A stretch of DNA of 64,000 nt from assembly GCF_001302565.1 (NCBI RefSeq), contig NZ_CP012750.1, positions 3,224,001-3,288,000 of the forward strand, in the 5' to 3' direction. The notes beneath the pieces are model-generated. The model did not search any database. It saw nothing but the letters and a program-made list of their open reading frames with translations, and was not told the DNA's origin. The first letter of the stretch is position 1, and every line of letters starts with the position of its first letter. Shown here in pieces: positions 46,664-54,478 of the stretch. The DNA is from Glutamicibacter halophytocola (GTDB taxonomy: Bacteria > Actinomycetota > Actinomycetes > Actinomycetales > Micrococcaceae). Both the position numbers and the translations under genes were made by a program.

Positions 46664-48144
46664 GCGAGCGCTACCTGCATTTCATCAACGGCGAGCACGT
46701 TGCTCCCAGCGAAGATCGTTTCTTCACCAGCACCAATCCGGCCACCCTTGAAGAACTCTACGAGGCCGCCCGCGGCACGGCCGAAGACGTGGATCGGGCC
46801 GTCAAGGCCGCGCACCGCGCCTTCACCTCCCGCGCCTGGAGCTCGCTGAGCGCGACCGCACGCGGCCACCTGCTGCGACGGCTGGGCGATCTGGTCGGGC
46901 AGAATGCCGAGCAGCTGGCCCGCTTCGAGTCGCTGGACAACGGCAAGCTGCTGCGCGAGATGCGCGGCCAGCTGGCCACCCTGCCCGAATACCTCTACTA
47001 CTATGCCGGCCTGGCCGACAAGGTGCAGGGCTCGCAGATCCCGAGCATGAACCCGGCCATCTTGAACTACACCCAGCGCGAAGCACTGGGCGTGGTCGGG
47101 GCCATCACCCCGTGGAACTCGCCGCTGACCCTGACCATCTCCAAGATCGCCCCGGCCCTGGCCGCCGGCAACACCGTGGTCATCAAGCCCAGCGAGTACA
47201 CCTCGCGCACCGTGCTGCTGCTGGCCGAACTGGCCGACCAGGCAGGCTTCCCGGCCGGGGTCATCAACGTGGTCACCGGCTTCGGCGCCGAGGCCGGCGC
47301 CGCGCTGGTCGCCCACCCGCTGCTGGCCAAGATCTCCTTCACCGGGTCCACCGCCACCGGCTCCTCCATCGCCGCGCAGGCCGCCAGCCGCTTCATCGGC
47401 TGCACCCTGGAGCTGGGCGGGAAGTCGCCGAACATCGTGTTCGACGACGCCAACGTGGACAACGCCGCCATGGGCGTGGTGGCCGGAATCTATGCCGCCG
47501 CGGGCCAGACCTGCATCGCCGGCTCCCGCGTCTTCGCCCACAAGTCGGTCTACGACGAACTGCTGGAAAAGGTCGTCAACCGCGCCAAGTCCATCATCAT
47601 CGGCGACCCGCTGGCCGAGGCCACCGAGCTGGGCCCGCTGGCCTTCGCCGATCAGCTGGCCAAGGTCTCCTCCTATGTCCAGATCGGCGCCGGGGAAGGC
47701 GCCACCGTGCTGGCTGGCGGCTCGCGGCCCGGCGGCTTGGAACTGCCCGGCTACTTCTTCTCCCCCACCGTGCTCACCGACGTCACCAACGACATGCGCG
47801 TGGTGCGCGAGGAGATCTTCGGCCCGGTGGCCGCGATCATGCCCTTCGAGCATGAAGACGAGCTGCTGGCCGCGGCCAACGACACCGAGTACGGGCTGGC
47901 CGCCGGCGTCTGGACCCAGAACCTGGCCCGCGCCCACCGCATGGCCCGCCGGCTGGAGGCGGGCACCATCTGGGTGAACACCTACCGGGCGATGTCCCCG
48001 ATGTCCCCGCGCCAGGGCTTCAAGAGCTCCGGGGTGGGCATCGAGCACGGCCTGGAATCGATGAACGAGTACACCCGGCTGAAGTCGGTCTGGATCAACA
48101 CCGACGAATCCCCGGTCGCCGACCCCTTCGTCATGCGCGCCTAA
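46660..48144 (+). CDS. Aldehyde dehydrogenase (semialdehyde-type)
   Basis: The 494-aa NAD(P)-dependent aldehyde dehydrogenase has the cofactor region GAITPWNSPLTLTISKIAPA, FTGSTATG, and the general base in LELGGKSPNIVF. The nucleophilic cysteine is in AAAGQTCIAGSR, and the C-terminus contains EIFGPVAAIMPF. It probably oxidises the semialdehyde made when the oxygenase opens its ring substrate. Coupled to the hydrolase gene and followed 10 bases later by the tautomerase gene. Confidence 0.92.
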   Translation: MSERYLHFINGEHVAPSEDRFFTSTNPATLEELYEAARGTAEDVDRAVKAAHRAFTSRAWSSLSATARGHLLRRLGDLVGQNAEQLARFESLDNGKLLREMRGQLATLPEYLYYYAGLADKVQGSQIPSMNPAILNYTQREALGVVGAITPWNSPLTLTISKIAPALAAGNTVVIKPSEYTSRTVLLLAELADQAGFPAGVINVVTGFGAEAGAALVAHPLLAKISFTGSTATGSSIAAQAASRFIGCTLELGGKSPNIVFDDANVDNAAMGVVAGIYAAAGQTCIAGSRVFAHKSVYDELLEKVVNRAKSIIIGDPLAEATELGPLAFADQLAKVSSYVQIGAGEGATVLAGGSRPGGLELPGYFFSPTVLTDVTNDMRVVREEIFGPVAAIMPFEHEDELLAAANDTEYGLAAGVWTQNLARAHRMARRLEAGTIWVNTYRAMSPMSPRQGFKSSGVGIEHGLESMNEYTRLKSVWINTDESPVADPFVMRA

Positions 48145-48154
48145 GGAGCCACCC

Positions 48155-48343
48155 ATGCCACTGATCGATATTTCCATCGCCAAGGGCCGCAGCGAACAGC
48201 AGCTGCGCAGCTTCATCGCCGCGGTGCACCAGGCCGCGGTGGACACCGTCGACGCCGCCGACGAGAACATCACCGTGATCGTGCGCGAAGTCGAGCACGA
48301 GCACTGGTCCCGCGGCAACCAGACCATCGCCGAACGCCGCTAA
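48155..48343 (+). CDS. 4-oxalocrotonate tautomerase-like protein
   Basis: The 62-aa protein has an N-terminal Met-Pro (PLIDISIAKGRSEQQLRSF) that leaves a catalytic Pro-1 after Met removal, and an NITVIVREVEHEHW strand, as in the 4-OT family. It likely forms a hexamer or similar oligomer that tautomerises an unsaturated keto or enamine intermediate. It sits between the aldehyde dehydrogenase and the oxygenase genes, with GGAG just upstream. Confidence 0.85.
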   Translation: MPLIDISIAKGRSEQQLRSFIAAVHQAAVDTVDAADENITVIVREVEHEHWSRGNQTIAERR

Positions 48344-48376
48344 ACCGCAACGCCTAACCCACGAAGGAAGCATGAC

Positions 48377-49426
48377 ATGCGCTTTTCCCTCTTCCTCCAC
48401 ATGGAACGCTACGATAATTCGCTGAGCCACGAGGAGCATTTCCAGAACCTGGTCGAACTGGCCCAGATGGCTGAAGCCGGCGGCTTCAGCACCGTCTGGA
48501 TCGGCGAGCACCACAGCATGGAATACACCGCCTCGCCGAGCCCGATCGCGCAGCTGGCCTATCTGGCGGCCAAGACTTCCACCATTCGGCTGGGCTCGGG
48601 CACCATCATCGCCCCGTTCTGGAACCCGATCCGCGCGGCCGGCGAGCTGGCCCTGCTGGATGTGATTTCCGGCGGCCGCGCCGAGGTGGGCGTGGCCCGC
48701 GGCGCCTACCAGTTCGAATTCGACCGCGTGGCCGGCGGCATGCCGGCCACCGACGGCGGCAAGGCCATGCAGGAGCTGATCCCGGCCATGCAAAAGCTGT
48801 GGGAAGGCGATTACGCGCACGACGGCGAGGTCTGGAAGTTCCCGACCTCCACCTCCGTGCCCAAGCCGGTGCAGAAGAAGCTTCCGGTCTGGGTGGCCGC
48901 GCGCAGCCCGGAATCCCACGACTACGCGGTCGCCAACGGCTGCCATGTCATGGTCACCCCGCTGATGAAGGGCGATGAGGAGGTCGAGGACCTGATGCGC
49001 AAGTACGAGACCGCCATCGCCAACCATCCAGAACGCACCGACCGCCCGGACATCATGGTGCTGCGCCACACCTACGTGCACAGTGCCGATCAGCCCGAGG
49101 CCTGGCGCCCGGCCGCCGAAGCCATCTCCAAGTTCTACCGCACCTTCGACGCGGTCTTCGGCAACAAGGCGCCGGCCGTGGACGGCTTCTTCGAGCCAAG
49201 CCCGGAACAGAAGTTCGAGGGCCGGCCGGAATTCGCCGCGGAATCGCTGCACCAGACCGCGATGATCGGCACCCCGGCCGAGATCATTGAGCGCCTGCAC
49301 CACTACGCCGGCCTGGGTGTCACCGAGTACAGCTTCTGGAACGACAACTCCATGAGCCACGAGGAGAAGAAGCGCTCGCTGCAGCTGTTCATCGACGAGG
49401 TTGTCCCGAACTTCGCCAAGAACTAA
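48377..49426 (+). CDS. Luciferase-like (LLM) flavin-dependent monooxygenase
   Basis: The 349-aa bacterial-luciferase-type TIM barrel shows FSLFLHMERYDNSLSHEEHF, GFSTVWIGEHHSMEYTASPS, GGRAEVGVARGAYQFEF (the FMN phosphate region) and GTPAEIIERLHHYAGLGVTE. Such enzymes use FMNH2 from a separate reductase; the cluster's own SnoaL-flavin reductase fusion is the obvious partner. Members of this group open pyridine-type rings (trigonelline oxygenase TgnB is one). Last gene of the arm, followed by a strong terminator. Confidence 0.88.
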   Translation: MRFSLFLHMERYDNSLSHEEHFQNLVELAQMAEAGGFSTVWIGEHHSMEYTASPSPIAQLAYLAAKTSTIRLGSGTIIAPFWNPIRAAGELALLDVISGGRAEVGVARGAYQFEFDRVAGGMPATDGGKAMQELIPAMQKLWEGDYAHDGEVWKFPTSTSVPKPVQKKLPVWVAARSPESHDYAVANGCHVMVTPLMKGDEEVEDLMRKYETAIANHPERTDRPDIMVLRHTYVHSADQPEAWRPAAEAISKFYRTFDAVFGNKAPAVDGFFEPSPEQKFEGRPEFAAESLHQTAMIGTPAEIIERLHHYAGLGVTEYSFWNDNSMSHEEKKRSLQLFIDEVVPNFAKN

Positions 49427-49440
49427 CCCGCACAGCAAAG

Positions 49441-49469
49441 GGGGCCCGCGCTAAAGCGGGCCCCTTTTT
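49441..49469. terminator. Terminator of the catabolic arm
   Basis: A 9-bp GC stem (49441-49449 with 49456-49464, GGGGCCCGC / GCGGGCCCC) with a 6-base loop and T5. It is flanked by AAA on the other side, so it can also serve the convergent pectate lyase gene. Confidence 0.9.
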
Positions 49470-49479
49470 GCTGCGCCGG

Positions 49480-50913
49480 CTATGGCGCGGCGACCTCCAG
49501 CACCCCGGCACCGGTGGCGGTCTTGGCATGGTGCTTCACGCCGCTGGCGGTATCCATCGCGGTGAAGCCGTAGGGCGGGGTCCAGTCAAGCTGGTTGCTG
49601 AAGCCCTTTGTCGCCCAGTCAGGCAGCGGGTCGCCGCTGGCCTGGGCTGCGCGCTGCTCGTACTGCCCGGCGGCGATCGCATCCAGGTCGGCCGGCTGCT
49701 GGTTGAACCAGGATCCCTCGTCGTGGAAGTTGTTGGCGTTCCAGACGTAGACCGCTACCGAGGCGTCGGCCCCCGGGCCGGTGTAGTCGAAGGCGTTGCG
49801 CTCGGAGAAGACCTGCGACTGGTAGCCCAGGCCCAGGAAGTAGTGGTAGCCGCCGGCCGCGGTGCTGGTGACCGGGGAGTCCGGGTCGTTCACCCGGCCC
49901 TGGAAGTAGTTGTTGGCCACATGCACCTGGCCGTAGCGCACGCGCGGGGCGCGTTCCTGGATGCCTTCGAAGTAGTTGCCGATGATGCTCACCCGCAGCC
50001 GGCCGGCGTCGGTGTCCGCGTTGTCATCCCCGGAGCCGATCAGCATGGTCTTGTCGTGGTTGAGCAGGTGGGAGTTGCTCAGCGTGACGAAGTCGGTGCC
50101 GTCCTTCATGTCGAACAGGCCGTCGTGGCGGTTCATCGGGGCGCCGTTGGGGCCGGTGGGAGCGTCGCGGTCAAGGTACCTGCCATCGCCCAGGGTCACG
50201 TGGTCCACCCAGATATTGGTGGAGGTGACCGAGGAGATCGCATCGAAGCGGGCGTTCCAGGCGCCGTCCTCGCCGTCCCATGGATCCCAGGAGGAGAAGT
50301 AGTCGACCGGGGCTTCCAGCGACAGGTTGCGCAGCACGACGTTGTGGGCCAGGTGCAGCATGATGTTGGACTGGACAAAGCCGGCATCCTCGCCCAGGCC
50401 CACCAGGGTCGTGTTGCTCGGAATGGAGATCTCCGACTGGCGCTTGAGCGCATTGCTGCCGGTGACCCTGGCGCGGCGCTGCTGGCCGCAGTACTCGTGG
50501 CTCTGGTCGCTCCAGGTCCCGTCCTCGCCGAAGCAGCTCAGGTACTTGGCCACGTCGTAGCCCGGCGCGTAGTCCTGCTCCCCGAGCAAGGTGCCGTCGG
50601 CGGCCTGGTTGCCCTGGATGGTCCCGGAAACGTAGATGATCTTCGGCTTGTCGCGCTCCCCGTGGTTCTCCAGGGCCGCCATCAGCTCCTGGCGGTTGGC
50701 CACGGTGTAGGTGGACTGCGCATCGGCTCCGGCGCCGCCGTTGGTGCCGCCGTTCTGCGAGGCCCAGCCTGGGGCTTGGTCCGTGGTCATGAAAACGTTA
50801 GCTTCCGCTTGCTCCGCAGGCTGCGCGACGGCGCCCTGCGCGCCCGTTGCCGCCAGGGCCAGCGCGGCGACCGTGCCCGAGAGTACCGAGAGCTTCCTTG
50901 AAATTGATGACAC
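49480..50913 (-). CDS. pel: Secreted pectate lyase (PL1-type)
   Basis: The 477-aa enzyme has a Sec signal peptide (LSVLSGTVAALALAATGAQG, cleavage near AVAQPA). The right-handed beta-helix core has TTLVGLGEDAGF, the Pel signature NIWVDHVTLGDGRYLD, VTLSNSHLLNHDKTMLIGSG and the catalytic-arginine region RAPRVRYGQVHVANNYF. It cleaves polygalacturonate by beta-elimination outside the cell. The start was set at GTG 50913 because AAGGGA lies 5 bases before it; the ATG at 50928 lacks a site. Two LacI-type operators lie upstream, pointing to induction by pectin breakdown products. Confidence 0.9.
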   Translation of the reverse strand: MSSISRKLSVLSGTVAALALAATGAQGAVAQPAEQAEANVFMTTDQAPGWASQNGGTNGGAGADAQSTYTVANRQELMAALENHGERDKPKIIYVSGTIQGNQAADGTLLGEQDYAPGYDVAKYLSCFGEDGTWSDQSHEYCGQQRRARVTGSNALKRQSEISIPSNTTLVGLGEDAGFVQSNIMLHLAHNVVLRNLSLEAPVDYFSSWDPWDGEDGAWNARFDAISSVTSTNIWVDHVTLGDGRYLDRDAPTGPNGAPMNRHDGLFDMKDGTDFVTLSNSHLLNHDKTMLIGSGDDNADTDAGRLRVSIIGNYFEGIQERAPRVRYGQVHVANNYFQGRVNDPDSPVTSTAAGGYHYFLGLGYQSQVFSERNAFDYTGPGADASVAVYVWNANNFHDEGSWFNQQPADLDAIAAGQYEQRAAQASGDPLPDWATKGFSNQLDWTPPYGFTAMDTASGVKHHAKTATGAGVLEVAAP

Positions 50914-50954
50914 GATGATCCCTTTCATGTCAGATCAGAGCGATGCCCGCCATT

Positions 50955-50968
50955 GGAAATCGCTTTCC
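50955..50968. promoter_or_regulatory. LacI-type operator 1, pectate lyase gene
   Basis: GGAAATCGCTTTCC (50955-50968) is a near-palindrome with the central CG of LacI-family sites. It lies just downstream of a candidate -10 (CATAAT, minus strand, 50975-50980), where a repressor would block transcription. Confidence 0.55.
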
Positions 50969-50974
50969 GAGCCA

Positions 50975-51005
50975 ATTATGGTGCAGCCCCCCAGCGCAGT
51001 TCAAC
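50975..51005 (-). promoter_or_regulatory. Candidate promoter of the pectate lyase gene
   Basis: Minus-strand -35 TTGAAA (51000-51005) and -10 CATAAT (50975-50980), with a rather long 19-bp spacer. It lies between the two LacI-type operators. Confidence 0.4.
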
Positions 51006-51015
51006 ACTTGTATTT

Positions 51016-51029
51016 GCAAACGGTTTCAT
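51016..51029. promoter_or_regulatory. LacI-type operator 2, pectate lyase gene
   Basis: TGCAAACGGTTTCA (51016-51029) fits the TGnAAnCGnTTnCA pattern of LacI-family repressors such as CcpA or KdgR/UxuR-type regulators. It lies upstream of the -35, so together with operator 1 it brackets the promoter. Confidence 0.6.
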
Positions 51030-51068
51030 ATATGGCGAACGCGGCAGAAGCCCGCGACTGCGGGGCGC

Positions 51069-51848
51069 TCAGGCCCGGTGCCGCGTCGGCTGGATGATCG
51101 AGAACTCGGCGCCGGTGGCATCATGCAGCACGGCCATGCGCCCGAAGAAGGAATCCTGCGGCTCCCGGATGACCGCGCCTCCCAGCAACTCGGCGAGCGC
51201 AACGCTTGCATCCGCGTCGTCGACCGCAAAATAGGTCCGCCATCCGGCGTGCGCTTCCGGGCCCTGGCCCGCAATGTCATAGATTCCGGCCAGCGCCTCC
51301 GAGCCCTGCCCCAAGGTGCAATAGCGGAACTCGGGTGAATCGGAAACCGTGCTCAGCTCCCAGCCCAGGGCCTCGCGATAGAAGCGCGCCACCGCGTCGA
51401 AATGCTTGGTGTGCAGCTCGCTCCAGATGCGGGTGCCGTGGCGCCTCGCGGAGTGCAGGTCGCCGGCGTCAAAAGCCTGGAACAGGCCAACGCCAATACC
51501 CTCGGGGTCGCTGATCATCGCCAGCGTCCCCTGCTCGGGGATCTCCACCGGCTTGAGGTGGATCTTGCCGCCATGCAGCCGCGCAGCGAAGGCGGCAGCG
51601 TGGACGTCGGCCACATTCAGATAGGTAGTCCAAACATCGGGCGCACCCGAGTCCCGGTCGTTGTGCACCAGCCCGGAAACCAGCTGGTCATCGAGGTAGG
51701 CCGGCAGGTAGCCTTCAGCGCGGGCCTCAGGGCCATCGTCAAAGCGCCAGCCGAAGAGGCGTGAATAGAATTCGACGGCACTGCCCAGATCGCTGGTGAG
51801 CAAATCCGCCCAGCAAGGTTCGGCCCGCGGTTCCCTGGCTCCCGGCAT
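51069..51848 (-). CDS. VOC-family protein with two glyoxalase-like domains
   Basis: The 259-aa protein contains two tandem vicinal-oxygen-chelate units. The first (about 8-125) begins CWADLLTSDLGSAVEFYSRL. The second (about 140-255) begins WSELHTKHFDAVARFYREAL and ends AVLHDATGAEFSIIQ. Similar proteins are annotated as glyoxalase or bleomycin-resistance relatives, and as hydroxylase-like in Streptomyces. Substrate unknown. Monocistronic by position. Confidence 0.82.
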   Translation of the reverse strand: MPGAREPRAEPCWADLLTSDLGSAVEFYSRLFGWRFDDGPEARAEGYLPAYLDDQLVSGLVHNDRDSGAPDVWTTYLNVADVHAAAFAARLHGGKIHLKPVEIPEQGTLAMISDPEGIGVGLFQAFDAGDLHSARRHGTRIWSELHTKHFDAVARFYREALGWELSTVSDSPEFRYCTLGQGSEALAGIYDIAGQGPEAHAGWRTYFAVDDADASVALAELLGGAVIREPQDSFFGRMAVLHDATGAEFSIIQPTRHRA

Positions 51849-51960
51849 CGCTACCCCATTCCGCGCTCAATCCAGCTCGATGGGCTGAGTCTATTCCGGT
51901 TCCCCGCAGATCAGCAACGGATTCCGGGCACAAATAGGGATTATTACGAAACCGGATATC

Positions 51961-51988
51961 TTGATTTGAATCGCGGTTCCATTACGCT
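51961..51988 (+). promoter_or_regulatory. Candidate promoter of the acyl-CoA ligase gene
   Basis: A -35 TTGATT (51961-51966) and a -10 TACGCT (51983-51988) with 16-bp spacing lie about 50 bases before the ligase start. Confidence 0.35.
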
Positions 51989-52039
51989 TGTTTGTGATGC
52001 AGGGCACACTCCTATCCCTATGGTGTCGAGGAGACGTCA

Positions 52040-53587
52040 ATGAGCACTTCCAATCTCACCCTCTCGGTGGCGGCAATCCTCGCCGAGGGCGCCACTCGAT
52101 ATCCCGGCTTGAACGCCATCACCATGAATGGGCAGAGCACCACCTACCGCGACCTCTGGGATCAGGCCAGGGCCTACGCCGGGGCGCTGGAAGAGCAGGG
52201 CATATCCGAGGGCGACCGGGTCGCGGTGCTCATCCCGAACGTCACCGATTTCGCCCGGACCTACTACGCCATCCTGTCCCTGGGCGCCACCGTGGTGCCG
52301 ATCCACGCGCTGCTCAAGGCCCGCGAAATCTCCTATGTGCTCGAAGACGCGGCAGCGAAGCTGCTGGTCTGCGCCGCCGGGCTGCTGGGCGAAGGCGCCA
52401 AGGGCGCGCAGCACTCCGGGGTCCGGCTGCTGACCGTCATGGACCCGGATGCCAGCGCCGGCAACCGGCTCGAGGACTTTGCCGCCCAAGCCACCCCGAT
52501 CACCACCTACCTGCCGCGCCGAGCCGAGGACATTGCCACGATCCTCTATACCTCGGGCACCACCGGCAAGCCCAAGGGCGCCCTGGGAACGCACCTGGCG
52601 CTGATCGAGCAAACCCACTCCACGCTGCTGAACACCATGGACATCCGCCAGGGCGACAAGCTCTTTGGCGGGCTGCCGCTGTTCCACACCTTCGGCCAGA
52701 CCTGCGTGCTGAACACCGGCCTGCGCATTGGCGCCGAGGTGATGCTGCTGCCCAAGTTCACCGCAGAAGCGGCCTTGGACCTGGTGCTGGATGCGGACAT
52801 CGACGTGTTCTTCGGGGTCCCGACCATGTACGTGGCGCTGCTGGAGGCCGGTGTCCAACGCGAAGGCAAGCCGGAGAAGCTGCGCTATGCGATCTCCGGC
52901 GGCGCCTCGCTGCCGCTATCGGTGCTCGACGCCTTCGAGCAGCGCTTCGGCTCGCGGATCTACGAGGGCTACGGGCTGACGGAAACCTCGCCGGTGGCCT
53001 GCTTCAACCATGTGGGGCGCGAACCCCGCCCGGGCACCGTCGGCACCCCGGTGTGGGGCGTGGACGTGGAGGTCGCCGATCCGGCCTATCCCGATGAAAT
53101 CCGCCTGCTGCCGCGCGGGGAACTGGGCGAATTGGTGGTGCGCGGGCACAACCTCTTCTCCGGCTACCTCAACCGCCCCGATGCCACGGCGCAGGCCGTG
53201 GTGGATGGCTGGTTCCGCACCGGGGATCTGGGCACCAAGGACGAGGATGACTACCTGCGCATCCTTGATCGCACCAAGGACATGATCCTGCGCAATGGCT
53301 ATAACGTGTACCCGCGCGAAATCGAAGAGGTGCTCACCAGCCACCCGGAGGTTTCCAATGCGGCGGTCTACGGGGTGCCGCATGAGAAGCACGGGCAGGA
53401 GATTGTCGCCTCGGTGACGCTCAAGGCCGGTTCCTCGCTGAGTCCCGAGCAGCTGGGCGCATGGGCCCAGGAGCAGATGGCCGCCTACAAGTACCCGCGG
53501 CATATCCAGATCGTCGACCAGTTCCCGCTCGGGCCGTCGGGCAAGATCCTCAAGCGCGAACTGATCGCGCAGTTCAAGAACGGGTAG
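52040..53587 (+). CDS. AMP-forming acyl-CoA synthetase / ligase
   Basis: The 515-aa ANL-superfamily enzyme activates a carboxylic acid as acyl-AMP and then acyl-CoA. The P-loop motif is TILYTSGTTGKPKGALGTH. The A5 region is IYEGYGLTETSPVACFNHVG, the ATP-binding aspartate is in GWFRTGDLG, and the hinge is RTKDMILRNGYNVYPREIEE. The catalytic lysine is in PSGKILKREL. GAGGAG precedes the ATG. The chain length of its substrate cannot be read. Its 3' end overlaps the convergent enoyl-CoA hydratase gene by 14 bases. Confidence 0.9.
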   Translation: MSTSNLTLSVAAILAEGATRYPGLNAITMNGQSTTYRDLWDQARAYAGALEEQGISEGDRVAVLIPNVTDFARTYYAILSLGATVVPIHALLKAREISYVLEDAAAKLLVCAAGLLGEGAKGAQHSGVRLLTVMDPDASAGNRLEDFAAQATPITTYLPRRAEDIATILYTSGTTGKPKGALGTHLALIEQTHSTLLNTMDIRQGDKLFGGLPLFHTFGQTCVLNTGLRIGAEVMLLPKFTAEAALDLVLDADIDVFFGVPTMYVALLEAGVQREGKPEKLRYAISGGASLPLSVLDAFEQRFGSRIYEGYGLTETSPVACFNHVGREPRPGTVGTPVWGVDVEVADPAYPDEIRLLPRGELGELVVRGHNLFSGYLNRPDATAQAVVDGWFRTGDLGTKDEDDYLRILDRTKDMILRNGYNVYPREIEEVLTSHPEVSNAAVYGVPHEKHGQEIVASVTLKAGSSLSPEQLGAWAQEQMAAYKYPRHIQIVDQFPLGPSGKILKRELIAQFKNG

Positions 53588-54365
53588 CCGGCCGGAAGTC
53601 GGGGGCGCGGTGCGCGGCAAAGGCCGCGCGCCCCTCGGCCAGGTCCTGGTTCTGCGCATTCTCCTCCCACACGGAGTCCCACCAGCTATCGCTTCCCTCG
53701 CCAGCGGCCGCCAGCGCGATGGCTTCCTTGGTGCGCTCGATCGAGTAGGGCGAGTTGGCGTGCAGCTGGGCCAGCAGCTGCGCCAGCTGGGTTTCGAGTT
53801 CGGCCTGCGGCACCATGCGGGTGAACAGGTTCCAGCTGCCGATCTGATCGGACGGCAGCCGGGCACCGGAAAACAGCAGGTATTTGGCGCGGTGCTCCCC
53901 CACTGTGCGCACCAGCCGCTCAATGCCAGGGCGCGGGAAGAGCAGCCCGATCTTGGCCGGGGTGATCGCCAGGCGCACCTGGTCGCTGGCCAGCTGGATG
54001 TCGCAGGCCGAGGCCAGTTGCCACCCTCCGCCATAGCAATTGCCCTCCACCACCGCGATGGTGGTTTTGCCGCAGGCCAGGATGCTGCGGTCCACCAGAT
54101 CGAAGTGGTTGATCAGCGCCCCCTGTTCGTCGCAGTCGAAGAGCACCCGGTCCATCTGGTCGATGGCGATGCCCGAGCAGAAGCTGGAATCCGCTCCGCG
54201 CAAGACGATGGCGCGCACCGCGGGATCGGCCGCCAGGGTGGCGAAGGCCCCGACCAGCTGCAGGCACATGTCCTTGGTCAGCGCGTTATATTGTCCGGGA
54301 TTATCCAGCAGGACGGTGGCGGTTGAATCCTCGATGCCCACCAGGACTTTCGCTTCGCGAGCCAT
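53574..54365 (-). CDS. Enoyl-CoA hydratase/isomerase family protein
   Basis: The 263-aa crotonase-fold protein has the oxyanion-hole segment VLRGADSSFCSGIAIDQM and the second loop VVEGNCYGGGWQLASACDIQ. The usual catalytic glutamates of true hydratases are not clear: the position after the glycine loop reads NCYGGGWQL. It may therefore be an isomerase, hydrolase or another crotonase. Convergent with the acyl-CoA ligase gene, which may act in the same acid degradation route. Confidence 0.85.
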   Translation of the reverse strand: MAREAKVLVGIEDSTATVLLDNPGQYNALTKDMCLQLVGAFATLAADPAVRAIVLRGADSSFCSGIAIDQMDRVLFDCDEQGALINHFDLVDRSILACGKTTIAVVEGNCYGGGWQLASACDIQLASDQVRLAITPAKIGLLFPRPGIERLVRTVGEHRAKYLLFSGARLPSDQIGSWNLFTRMVPQAELETQLAQLLAQLHANSPYSIERTKEAIALAAAGEGSDSWWDSVWEENAQNQDLAEGRAAFAAHRAPDFRPATRS

Positions 54366-54410
54366 AATTGCCTCCCTGCCCAGAACTGCAGTTTGATCGG
54401 CACAGGGTGA

Positions 54411-54460
54411 AAAGGCACCTGCCCCGTACCAGCAATCTATCGCTGGTACGGGGCAGGTGC
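54411..54460 (-). terminator. Terminator of the arabinofuranosidase gene
   Basis: A 19-bp perfect stem (54415-54433 with 54442-54460) with an 8-base loop, followed on the minus strand by CTTTTC. It lies 19 bases after the arabinofuranosidase stop and isolates it from the enoyl-CoA hydratase gene. Confidence 0.9.
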
Positions 54461-54478
54461 ACGGACTTTGCTGGACTG

